DNA of 7,174 nucleotides from Hyphomicrobiales bacterium (GCA_017304505.1 JAFKKQ010000094.1:1-7174); one strand, 5' to 3'. Counted from the stretch's first letter, positions 1 through 6,202 are shown. Numbers and translations: made by a program. The notes: generated by a model not told the origin, from the sequence alone.

Positions 1-241
1 CGGCGGCGGTCGCTGCCCCTCCGCCACGACCGCCGGGCGGCGCCCACCGCGCGGACGGTGGCGGTAGCAGGGGCAGAAGAACGGCGTGCGGCGGTGAACG
101 AAGCGGCGGTCCCCGCGGCGCGTGCGATGTTGGATGTCCGCGCATTCTCGTCGCCCTTTCGTGATGCGGGTGCAGCTTGCGCTTGCGGCGGTGCAGGCGC
201 GGCAGGGCGTAAGGTCGTGGCCCCTTGGATGGGGGTTCACA
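1..241. other. GC-rich leader region with no supported gene
   Basis: Several frames stay open here, but they give Arg/Ala/Pro/Gly-rich low-complexity translations that I do not recognise, as expected by chance in very GC-rich DNA. One plus frame entering from the left edge stops at 65-67 and could be the last codons of an upstream gene. An inverted repeat (CCACCG 44-49, CGGTGG 56-61, 6-nt loop) has no T-run after it. No convincing promoter for the aquaporin gene was found. Confidence 0.4.
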
Positions 242-973
242 ATGAACAACGATACGCTCCGCCGGATAACGGCCGAGTTCTTCGGCACGTTCTGGTTGAC
301 CTTCGGCGGGTGCGGTGCGGCTGTTCTGGCTGCAGCGTATCCAGGACTGGGCATCGGATTCCTCGGCGTCGCGCTCGCCTTCGGTCTCACCGTGCTCACG
401 ATGGCCTATGCGGTCGGGCACATCTCAGGCGGCCACTTCAATCCCGCTGTCACGATCGGTCTCTGGTCGGCGGGGCGGTGCGCGAACAAGCACGTGCTGC
501 CCTACATCGTCGCGCAGGTGATCGGGGCCGTGATTGCGGCCGCCGTGTTGTGGACGATTGCATCAGGGAAGCCGGGTTGGGAGCCGGCCGGTTTCGCGGC
601 GAATGGCTACGGTGATCTCAGCCCCGGAAAATACGGTCTGGGTGCCTGCATCCTCACCGAGTTCGTGCTGACCTTCTTCTTCGTCTTCATCATCATCGGC
701 ACGACCTCGAAGGGCGCCGCGGTCGGCTTCGCGGGCATTCCGATCGGCCTGGCGCTGACGCTGATCCACCTCATCTCGATCCCGGTCACCAACACGTCGG
801 TGAATCCGGCGCGCAGCACCGGCCCCGCACTGTTCGCCGGCGCCTGGGCGCTGGAGCAGCTCTGGCTGTTCTGGCTCGCCCCGCTGATCGGCGGCGTACT
901 GGGCGGCACGCTCTATCGCTGGCTCAGCGCGGAGCCGAGCGGCCTCGTGGTCGGCGACAAGGCCGCCGCCTGA
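242..973 (+). CDS. aqpZ: Aquaporin Z (water channel)
   Basis: Inner-membrane tetrameric channel of the MIP family that moves water down osmotic gradients. The 243-residue protein has the usual six-helix, two-half-helix layout. The first NPA motif is at residues 67-69 (GGHFNPAVT) and the second at 188-190 (NTSVNPARS). The aromatic/arginine filter residues expected for AqpZ are F47, H176, T185 and R191; the histidine and phenylalanine mark a water-selective channel rather than a glycerol facilitator. The segment [19 protein letters not shown] is very typical of AqpZ. An in-frame ATG at 122 would add 40 residues without family resemblance, so the start at 242 is preferred: it begins [17 protein letters not shown] as the family does, and a weak GGGGG ribosome site lies 6 nt upstream (231-235). 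It converges on the nitrilase gene. Confidence 0.95.
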   Translation: MNNDTLRRITAEFFGTFWLTFGGCGAAVLAAAYPGLGIGFLGVALAFGLTVLTMAYAVGHISGGHFNPAVTIGLWSAGRCANKHVLPYIVAQVIGAVIAAAVLWTIASGKPGWEPAGFAANGYGDLSPGKYGLGACILTEFVLTFFFVFIIIGTTSKGAAVGFAGIPIGLALTLIHLISIPVTNTSVNPARSTGPALFAGAWALEQLWLFWLAPLIGGVLGGTLYRWLSAEPSGLVVGDKAAA

Positions 974-1009
974 ACGGCCGGATAGTTCGAGCCGGCGGAT
1001 GAGTTTGGA

Positions 1010-1040
1010 ACGGGCTGCCGGCGCGGTGCAGGCAGCCCGT
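1010..1040. terminator. Convergent hairpin between aqpZ and nitrilase
   Basis: Perfect 10-bp inverted repeat: ACGGGCTGCC at 1010-1019 and GGCAGCCCGT at 1031-1040, with an 11-nt loop. It lies 36 nt past the aqpZ stop and 26 nt past the nitrilase stop on the other strand. Only a short T-run (about 1049-1052) follows on the plus strand and none on the minus strand, so it may be a weak or factor-assisted bidirectional terminator. Confidence 0.65.
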
Positions 1041-1066
1041 ACTCCAGATTTTCGTGCTTCAGGTTT

Positions 1067-2071
1067 TTACGTGCGGATGTCGTCGTCGGCGCCGATCAGC
1101 GTCAGGCCGTTGCCCGGCAAGGCCGGTGCTTCCAGCGCGGTGCGCGGTGAGGTGCGCATCTGCAAGGTGAACACGTCGAAGCGGTTGTAGTGGCCGGTGA
1201 GGTCGTGGCTCAGCTTGCCTTCGATCACCTTCTCGAAGTCGGCGTCGCCGTAGACGATCTGCGGCTTGTCGTCGACCGGCCCAACCAGGTAATTCCCATC
1301 GGGACCGAGGATGCCGGAATGTCCGCCGCGGCCGGGGATGGACTTGCGTTGCGCCTCGTTCAGCCCCATCGCGTCGAGGCAGGCATCGTCGAGGATGCCG
1401 CAGGCGCTGATGACGAACACACGGCCCTCGAAGGCGTGATAGCGCGTGCGGATGTCGATGCCGTCGAACTGGCGCGGATAGACGAACGCGGGCCACGACG
1501 CGACGTGGATGCGCTCCTGCTGCGCCAGCAGCGCGAAGCGCGCCAGGCTGTTGGTGTTCTCGCCGCAGATCAGCCCGCCGATGCCGCCGAACGGCGTTTC
1601 ATAGGTGCGCACGCTCGAACCGTCTCCCGACGTGTGCACCAGCCGCTCGGTGAAGGTCGGCATCAGCTTGCGGTGCACGCCTTGCAGCGCGCCGTCCGGT
1701 CCGAAGAAAAGCTGCGAATTGTAGAGCGTGCCCATCGTGCCGGGGTCGCGCTCGTTGACGCCAATGACAACATGAGTGCGGGTGCGACGCGCCGCGGCGC
1801 CGATCGTATCGACCACCGGGCCCGGCACTTCGACCGCGTTCTTGAACAGCTCCTTGTTGAAGCCGAGCGACTCCGGGCTGCGCGGCATGAACCAGTGGTA
1901 CCAATCCGGGAAGCCTGGGACAAAGCCTTCGGGAAAGCCGATGACCTTGGCGCCGTTGTCGGCGGCCTCCTCGATCAGCCGCGCCGCCTTCGCAGCCGTG
2001 GCGTCGCGGTCGAGCCAGACCGGCGCGGCCTGCACGGCAGCGAGGCGGGCTTTCGGATATGCGTCTCCCAT
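1067..2071 (-). CDS. Nitrilase (carbon-nitrogen hydrolase superfamily)
   Basis: Predicted cytoplasmic nitrilase converting an organic nitrile to the carboxylic acid and ammonia through a cysteine thioester. The 334 residues match the usual length of true nitrilases. The catalytic triad is visible: E48 in FPEGFVPGFPDW, K135 in HRKLMPTFTER and C169 in GGLICGENTNSLAR, with a second conserved glutamate at E142. The C-terminal GHYNRFDVF (293-301) resembles the GHY-R-DV block of branch 1 nitrilases, which argues against an amidase. The residue after the catalytic cysteine is Gly, whereas the classical signature has Trp or Ala. The ATG at 2069-2071 is supported by GGGAGA (2078-2083) with 6-nt spacing. 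It lies 135 bp downstream of the DUF5996 gene on the same strand. The natural substrate cannot be read from the sequence. Confidence 0.92.
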   Translation of the reverse strand: MGDAYPKARLAAVQAAPVWLDRDATAAKAARLIEEAADNGAKVIGFPEGFVPGFPDWYHWFMPRSPESLGFNKELFKNAVEVPGPVVDTIGAAARRTRTHVVIGVNERDPGTMGTLYNSQLFFGPDGALQGVHRKLMPTFTERLVHTSGDGSSVRTYETPFGGIGGLICGENTNSLARFALLAQQERIHVASWPAFVYPRQFDGIDIRTRYHAFEGRVFVISACGILDDACLDAMGLNEAQRKSIPGRGGHSGILGPDGNYLVGPVDDKPQIVYGDADFEKVIEGKLSHDLTGHYNRFDVFTLQMRTSPRTALEAPALPGNGLTLIGADDDIRT

Positions 2072-2103
2072 GACGGGTCTCCCAATGAACTCATGACGTG
2101 TCG

Positions 2104-2109
2104 ATTATC
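2104..2109 (-). promoter_or_regulatory. Possible -10 box upstream of the nitrilase gene
   Basis: The minus strand reads GATAAT, five of six matches to TATAAT, 33 nt before the nitrilase ATG. The hexamer at the expected -35 distance does not match the consensus. Two CGTTTTGC copies on the minus strand (2135-2142 and 2150-2157, 15-nt period) lie just upstream, where an activator could bind. This supports an own promoter but does not exclude read-through from the DUF5996 gene. Confidence 0.3.
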
Positions 2110-2206
2110 GCGCTTACGAAAAACACATCGCGCGGCAAAACGCGACTCCGCAAAACGGGAATCGCTCTACACACCTGGAGGGTTGCCAAATCCAGCAGGC
2201 AGGAAG

Positions 2207-3157
2207 CTACACTGCCCTCACCTTGCCCGGCACGCCCAGCTTGCATTCCAGCGCGGCTCGGTCCCACTTTGCCAGATCCGCGGCGGCATCATACGTGCTT
2301 TGCAGAAACGCCATCAGTGCGGCATCGGGGTCGGCTGCCTTGCGCACGGCGTCATAAGGCAGAATGAACTCGCCCAGGTCCTTCGACCAGAACGCCTCGG
2401 CCGGTTGCACTTGCGCCGCCGCAAAACCATCCGGTCCCGGATAGGCGTAGGAATAGAACGCCGGGTAGTCGATCGGTCCGCCGCCCGGCCAGAAGCCCGC
2501 GCTCGACACCTCGTGCGAATAGGCTTCGCGGGCCACGTCATCCGGCAGACCCGGAACGCCGCCCGGATGCGGCGGCGCCTTCCGTCCCGAAAAGCGGGTC
2601 ACCGCCAGATCGAAGCTGCCCCAGAAGAAATGCACCGGGCTCACCTTGCCCAGGAAGGCCGTGCGGAAATGGGCGAACACATCACGCGAGCGCAACAGCA
2701 CGCGGAAGAAGCGGTTGGTGAATTCGGGATCGTAGGACGCATGGACGCGATCCTCGCTGAAGCGAACCGCGCCGGGAATCTCATTCGGCATCTCGTTGAT
2801 ACGGACCGCGATGCCAAGCTCGGACAGCGCCACCATGACGTCGGCGTAGAACTCCGCCACCGTCACCGGCCGCAGCATCAATTGACGGAAATGGCCGTCG
2901 CTGGTTCGCAGCCACAGCACATGGTCGATGAAGTCGAATTCGATGGCGAGGTCGCGCCCGCCGACCGCAATCGGCGGCGTCGCCAGCCCTCGCGCGGTGA
3001 CATAAAGCGTCACATGCCAGGAGTGATTGAGCCACGGCGTCAGCGCCAGGCGCACCTTGCCCACCACCTGGGTCCACAGTTGGAGCGTCGCGCAGGTGTC
3101 CTTCCAGGCGGCATAGGGCAGTTCGGGCCATGAGGCGGCATCGGCGGATGGCGACAT
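2207..3157 (-). CDS. DUF5996 family protein, function unknown
   Basis: 316-residue soluble protein without signal peptide or membrane segments. I recognise it as the DUF5996 family from its ordered conserved blocks: WPELPYAAWKDT (10-21), LWTQVVGKVRLAL (27-39), NHSWHVTLYVTARGL (44-58), EFDFIDH (73-79), VHASYDPE (138-145), SPVHFFWGSFDLAVTRFSGR (173-192), EAYSHEVSSAGFWPG (211-225) and LGEFILPYDAVR (261-272). No role is established for this family to my knowledge. Six histidines sit in these blocks (H45, H48, H79, H139, H176, H215) along with several acidic residues, so a metal site or hydrolase-like active site is possible, but that is inference. The start at 3155-3157 has GGGAGAA (3163-3169) at 5-nt spacing. 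The nitrilase gene follows 135 bp downstream with no clear terminator between, so the two may be co-transcribed. Confidence 0.88.
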   Translation of the reverse strand: MSPSADAASWPELPYAAWKDTCATLQLWTQVVGKVRLALTPWLNHSWHVTLYVTARGLATPPIAVGGRDLAIEFDFIDHVLWLRTSDGHFRQLMLRPVTVAEFYADVMVALSELGIAVRINEMPNEIPGAVRFSEDRVHASYDPEFTNRFFRVLLRSRDVFAHFRTAFLGKVSPVHFFWGSFDLAVTRFSGRKAPPHPGGVPGLPDDVAREAYSHEVSSAGFWPGGGPIDYPAFYSYAYPGPDGFAAAQVQPAEAFWSKDLGEFILPYDAVRKAADPDAALMAFLQSTYDAAADLAKWDRAALECKLGVPGKVRAV

Positions 3158-3225
3158 GATCGTTCTCCCAAAGCCAAAAAACGGATAACAGGCTATGCGG
3201 CGTGCGGCTCGGCTGCGACCAAGGG

Positions 3226-3231
3226 ATTATA
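3226..3231 (-). promoter_or_regulatory. Candidate -10 box for the DUF5996 gene
   Basis: The minus strand carries a perfect TATAAT here in otherwise GC-rich DNA, about 68 nt before the DUF5996 start codon, giving a predicted leader near 60 nt. No good -35 hexamer is seen at 16-18 nt spacing (around 3248-3255), so the assignment rests on the -10 box and its position in a divergent intergenic region. Confidence 0.4.
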
Positions 3232-3348
3232 GTCACCCGCCGCCTCCGCCGTCCCACCCTCGCCAACCGGCCCATTCATCCACCGCGTTGTCCACGGCCG
3301 TAAAGATTACGCTGGCGCTGCGGCGAATCCTCCCCTAAATGCAGCGCC

Positions 3349-3909
3349 GTGCCAAAACGTAGCTTCCGTGTTGGCCGATCCAGAACCGGACTCGGCCTCT
3401 TCGCAACACAACCCATCAAGAAACGCGAGTACATCGTCACGTACCGCGGCCGACGCATCGCGAATGCGGAGGCCGACAGGCTTGAGGCGCGCGGCTCGCG
3501 TTATATGTTCGAAATCAACTCGCGCTGGACCATTGACGGTTCGCCGCGCTGGAATATCGCGCGCTACGTCAATCACTCCTGCCGGCCGAATGCCGAAGCG
3601 ATCGAGCGCAAGGGCCGCGTCATCGTTTATATCGCCCGCCGCAAGATCAAGCCGGACGAAGAAATCACGGTCGATTACGGCAAAGACTATTTCGACGCAT
3701 TCATCACCAAATCACGCTGCCTTTGCGTCAAATGCCGGGAGCGGCGCGCCGAGCGCCAGGCTAAATACCGGGCCAAGCTCAAACGCGCGGCAAAGCGCAA
3801 AGCGGCTACTCGCAAACGCAGGACGGCCAAAAGCGCGGCCAAAGCCGCACCTCGCAAAGCGGCGGCCCGCAAGACCGCAGGGTTTCGAACCGCGCCGCGC
3901 AAGCGGTAA
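3349..3909 (+). CDS. SET-domain protein-lysine methyltransferase with H1-like basic tail
   Basis: Predicted S-adenosylmethionine-dependent protein-lysine methyltransferase, 186 residues. The SET core covers about residues 8-112: GLGLFA (14-19), the signature RYVNHSCRPN (72-81, with N75, H76 and C78) and EEITVDYG (104-111), where Y110 is the expected catalytic tyrosine. A compact post-SET cysteine cluster CLCVKC (C124, C126, C129) could bind zinc together with C78. From residue 131 to the end the chain is a basic low-complexity tail: of 56 residues 25 are Lys/Arg and 17 Ala, with repeats such as KRKAAT and PRKAAARK, resembling histone H1 C-termini. The start is GTG; it is the only start codon in frame after the stop at 3301, and no Shine-Dalgarno sequence precedes it. 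The target protein is unknown; a nucleoid protein is plausible but inferred. Confidence 0.88.
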   Translation: MPKRSFRVGRSRTGLGLFATQPIKKREYIVTYRGRRIANAEADRLEARGSRYMFEINSRWTIDGSPRWNIARYVNHSCRPNAEAIERKGRVIVYIARRKIKPDEEITVDYGKDYFDAFITKSRCLCVKCRERRAERQAKYRAKLKRAAKRKAATRKRRTAKSAAKAAPRKAAARKTAGFRTAPRKR

Positions 3910-3910
3910 C

Positions 3911-3932
3911 GCCCCGGCCGTGCGACCGGGGC
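3911..3932. terminator. Hairpin after the SET gene
   Basis: GCCCCGG (3911-3917) pairs perfectly with CCGGGGC (3926-3932) around an 8-nt loop, starting one base after the SET stop codon. The T-run is missing on both strands, so termination may be weak. It also lies 18 nt past the stop of the minus-strand DoxX-like remnant, and could once have served both genes. Confidence 0.5.
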
Positions 3933-3950
3933 ATTCCGATCCGCGAAGGC

Positions 3951-4019
3951 TCAGACTTCCCGGCCGAGCTTGGCATCCAGCGAATAAGGACCGCCGCCCC
4001 GCGCCAGGATAAAAGCGCA
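3951..4019 (-). pseudogene. Remnant of a DoxX-family protein C-terminus
   Basis: Read on the minus strand, 22 codons followed by TGA (3951-3953) give a peptide containing LARGGGPYSLDAKLGREV. The hydrophobic run followed by a GGG-YSLD-LGRE block closely resembles the last residues of DoxX-family inner-membrane proteins as I know them from alphaproteobacteria. The frame is closed immediately upstream by TAA at 4020-4022 and has no start codon, so it cannot be an intact gene. The rest of a DoxX protein (about 110 more residues) is not found between here and the OsmC start at 4114. I infer a deletion that left only the 3' end. A chance match is possible because the segment is short. Confidence 0.5.
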
Positions 4020-4113
4020 TTACGGCACGCGCCTCCGATGCGGACAGTGGTTCAGGGCCCTGTGGCACGCGATCGTGACCGCCTAAGATAGCCCTCTACA
4101 CAGGAGCTTCGTC

Positions 4114-4683
4114 ATGACCGCGATCTGCGATTGCTTTCCGGAGCTGAAGTCCGTCACCGACGCACGCGAGGCCCGCTACCGTGCCGATCCATCGAAACGC
4201 GCGCCCGAAGGCCCGCAATCGAGCCTCGAGGTCACGGTCACTTCGGTCGGCGGTCTCAACGAGCGTGTCACGACGCGCAACAGCGGCCAACAGTTCATCA
4301 TCAGCGAGCCCAAGCACGTGGGGGGCGTGGCCGACGCTCCGACGCCGCTCGAATACCTGCTATCCGGCGCTGTCGGCTGCTACGCTGCGGTGTTTGCATT
4401 CTATGCGGCGAAGATGGGCGTCAACTACGAAAGCTTTGAGGCCGTGGCACGCACCACCTTCGATGTGCGCGGGCACATGATGCCGGACGCACCGCCATCC
4501 GGCTTCCAGAAAGTGACAATCGCCATCAACGTCAAAAGCGATGCATCGCCGGAGAGGCTCCGCGAGATCGAACAGCTTGCGTTGCGGGGCTGCCCGGGCA
4601 TCGCGACGCTGCGCGACCCAGTCGCGGTCGAAACGACGTTGACGGTCGCGCCCGCCATGCATGACACCACCGCTCCCATTTGA
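4114..4683 (+). CDS. OsmC family protein
   Basis: 189-residue soluble protein of the OsmC/Ohr superfamily, whose studied members reduce organic peroxides with a pair of thiols. The core block PTPLEYLLSGAVGCYAA (77-92) carries the conserved acidic residue E80 and the first cysteine, C89. The second cysteine, C160, sits in LRGCPGIATLRDPV (157-170), matching the usual two-cysteine spacing across the long helix. N-terminal residues 1-35 (with C5 and C7) are an extension that I do not recognise. AGGAG (4102-4106) lies 7 nt before the ATG, a good ribosome site. A TAAGAT element at 4084-4089 is a possible -10 box but has no clear -35 partner. Whether it is a true peroxidase or a general OsmC-like protein cannot be decided here. 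Confidence 0.88.
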   Translation: MTAICDCFPELKSVTDAREARYRADPSKRAPEGPQSSLEVTVTSVGGLNERVTTRNSGQQFIISEPKHVGGVADAPTPLEYLLSGAVGCYAAVFAFYAAKMGVNYESFEAVARTTFDVRGHMMPDAPPSGFQKVTIAINVKSDASPERLREIEQLALRGCPGIATLRDPVAVETTLTVAPAMHDTTAPI

Positions 4684-4751
4684 CCCCGCTTGCTTGCCTA
4701 CAGAACTTGTTTGAATGCAGAAAAGGATGGATGTGGTGCGCATCACAAAAA

Positions 4752-4777
4752 GCAAAGCCCGGCGGACCGGGCTTTGC
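4752..4777 (-). terminator. Intrinsic terminator of the small exported-protein gene
   Basis: Perfect 11-bp stem GCAAAGCCCGG (4752-4762) / CCGGGCTTTGC (4767-4777) with a 4-nt loop. On the minus strand it is followed directly by TTTTT, the classical rho-independent form, and begins 26 nt past the stop of the 4804-5052 gene. On the plus strand it lies 68 nt after the OsmC stop but lacks a T-run, so it would act less well there. Confidence 0.88.
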
Positions 4778-4803
4778 CTCGCACAAGCGAACGAACCGTC
4801 CGA

Positions 4804-5052
4804 TCAGTTGTCCGCCAAGGCAGCATCGTAGAGAAGCTGCGTACGGATGCCGACGTCCGGGTCCTCGCCGACGATGCGATTGCCGAACATCACCACATTG
4901 CTGGGCTGGCGAGCGTATGCACTCGCGAAGGCATCGGTATAGGCCGGTGCTGCGGCCTGCCGCGCGGGCACCCGATGCTTGGGAGGAGCCGCGAATGCCG
5001 ATGAGACGAGCGCGATGGATAACACAGCACTGGTTGCGACAATCAACCTCAT
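4804..5052 (-). CDS. Small exported protein, function unknown
   Basis: 82-residue protein with a clear Sec signal peptide: a basic start (MR), a hydrophobic core (about 3-18) and a cleavage motif AFA before A22, leaving a mature chain of about 61 residues in the periplasm. There is no cysteine, so it is not a lipoprotein. The mature part has a disordered Ala/Pro/Arg-rich segment (22-50), then a more ordered block FGNRIVGEDPDVGIRTQLLYD (about 56-76). I have the impression that short exported proteins with a similar DPD-IR-QLL block occur in Bradyrhizobium relatives, but I know no function. GGAG (5060-5063) lies 7 nt before the ATG. The strong terminator downstream and its own leader suggest a single-gene transcript. 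Confidence 0.82.
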   Translation of the reverse strand: MRLIVATSAVLSIALVSSAFAAPPKHRVPARQAAAPAYTDAFASAYARQPSNVVMFGNRIVGEDPDVGIRTQLLYDAALADN

Positions 5053-5085
5053 GTGCCATCTCCGTGTTAGCCCCCTGCACAGAAC

Positions 5086-5091
5086 AGCATA
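5086..5091 (-). promoter_or_regulatory. Possible -10 box for the small exported-protein gene
   Basis: The minus strand reads TATGCT, four of six matches to TATAAT, 33 nt before the ATG. TTCTCC (5109-5114) sits at 17-nt spacing as a weak -35. The rest of the 250-bp gap to the GST stop shows no gene on either strand. Confidence 0.25.
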
Positions 5092-5252
5092 GGACTCGGC
5101 CGAGACACGGAGAAGCGCCAGAGACAGCCACCGCCCATCCGGCGCGTGAAATAATCCAAATATTGCAGTCGTCTAATGATCGAGCCCGCCTTGCAGGTGT
5201 GGCGGCGGCACTGAAAATTCACAGCGATTATTCGAAAGCAAGATTTGTGCCT

Positions 5253-5283
5253 CAACTGGCGGTTCAACCGCGTTCAACAGTTG
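5253..5283. repeat. Inverted repeat downstream of the GST gene
   Basis: CAACTG (5253-5258) and CAGTTG (5278-5283) flank an inner near-palindrome GCGGTTCAACCGC (5259-5271). It starts 19 nt past the GST stop on the minus strand. It could fold as a two-part stem and act as a 3' processing or termination structure, but no T-run follows it. Confidence 0.35.
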
Positions 5284-5302
5284 GTGAGAGCGCCCGCCCC
5301 GA

Positions 5303-6016
5303 TCACGAATCGAGCGCCCGATAGGCCCGGAAGATTCCCCATTCGTTGAATGGAATGCGCCGCTCCGATTGCAGATAGGCCGCGATCCGGGGCCGCTCGG
5401 TGACGCGATCGTGCAGCGCCACAAGACGCGGCACCTTCTTTTCGAACCGGCCCATGCGCCGCGGGAACGCATAGCGAAGCCCATCGACAACCTGGAACAG
5501 GCTGAGGTCGACGTAGCAGAGCCGCCGCCCGAACACGTGCGGGCCGCCGCTCTGTTCCAGCACATGCTCGAAGTAACCCAGCATCTTCGGCACACGCTGA
5601 CGCCAGAATTCGCGGGTGTAGCGTTTGGCCGCCGGCCGCTGGTCCTCGTAATAGAGCGCGCTCGATATCGGATGATGCGTGTCGTGAATCTCTTTCACGA
5701 GATCGACGATGGTGAGTTGGAGCTGCAGCGCCCACAGCCGGTCGGCGTCGCGGCGTGGAACCAGATGCAGGCGCGGGCCGAGATAATGCAGGATCATGGC
5801 GGTCTGCGCGATGACGAGTTTGCCGGCCTTGAGGAAGGGCGGCGCGTAAGGCGGCCGCTTGACCCGCGGACCGGCCATCAGCCGCTTCATCGCGTCCACG
5901 CCATAGCCGCGCCGCCGCGCGACATCGACATAGTCGGCCCCGCCCTCCTCCAGCGCGAGACGGACGAACTCGCCGCGGCCCTGGATTTCCGGCCAGTAGT
6001 AAAGCTCGTATCGCAT
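5303..6016 (-). CDS. Glutathione S-transferase
   Basis: 237-residue cytosolic glutathione S-transferase, predicted to conjugate or bind glutathione to electrophilic substrates. The N-terminal thioredoxin-like domain (about 1-85) starts YELYYWPEIQGRGEFVRLALEE (3-24), the pattern of tyrosine-type GSTs; Y7 is the best candidate catalytic tyrosine. The cis-proline region is APPFLKAG (58-65), and the glutathione-binding QS/ES motif appears as Q71-T72 in QTAMILHYL. The helical C-terminal domain (about 92-237) contains the fold-stabilising block CYVDLSLFQVVDGL (167-180). The frame is open to an upstream ATG at 6061, but the start at 6014-6016 gives the family's normal N-terminus and has GGAGAC (6024-6029) at 7-nt spacing. 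It is divergent from the transporter gene. The substrate is unknown. Confidence 0.9.
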   Translation of the reverse strand: MRYELYYWPEIQGRGEFVRLALEEGGADYVDVARRRGYGVDAMKRLMAGPRVKRPPYAPPFLKAGKLVIAQTAMILHYLGPRLHLVPRRDADRLWALQLQLTIVDLVKEIHDTHHPISSALYYEDQRPAAKRYTREFWRQRVPKMLGYFEHVLEQSGGPHVFGRRLCYVDLSLFQVVDGLRYAFPRRMGRFEKKVPRLVALHDRVTERPRIAAYLQSERRIPFNEWGIFRAYRALDS

Positions 6017-6055
6017 GAGGTCGGTCTCCAATCCGATGACGTCAGCAAGCGTTGC

Positions 6056-6075
6056 CTGCAAGTGACATCTGCAAG
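6056..6075. repeat. Tandem CTGCAAG direct repeat upstream of GST
   Basis: CTGCAAG occurs at 6056-6062 and again at 6069-6075, a 13-nt period, 40 nt upstream of the GST start codon. It may be a regulator site or chance. Confidence 0.25.
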
Positions 6076-6202
6076 CCTATCGCGTTGCGCGCCCACGGTT
6101 GAAGGGGCTCCGTTGCCGGATGCGATGATGGGACGCGCTCGGCGTGCCCTACCGAAGGACCACCGACGAGGGCCCGGCGGTCATGCGGGCGTCCGGCGGC
6201 GA

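Noticed and set aside
122..241. N-terminal extension of aquaporin from the ATG at 122
   Set aside because: The 40 extra residues are not AqpZ-like, and the ATG at 242 gives the standard N-terminus.
1190..3133. A 647-codon open frame on the plus strand
   Set aside because: It runs antisense through the nitrilase and DUF5996 genes, both clear family members. Its translation is Arg/His/Ala-rich without domains, which is typical of a shadow frame in GC-rich DNA.
3880..3897. GGTTTCGAACC resembling a tRNA T-loop
   Set aside because: It lies within the SET tail coding sequence, and no acceptor, D or anticodon stem can be built around it.
3368..4012. A 214-codon plus-strand frame overlapping the SET gene
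   Set aside because: It is the neighbouring frame of the SET gene, which carries all the motifs; its own translation is Ser/Arg/Ala-rich noise.
4532..5131. A 199-codon minus-strand frame spanning the OsmC end, terminator and small gene
   Set aside because: It crosses a strong terminator and runs in another frame than the signal-peptide protein, with no family features.
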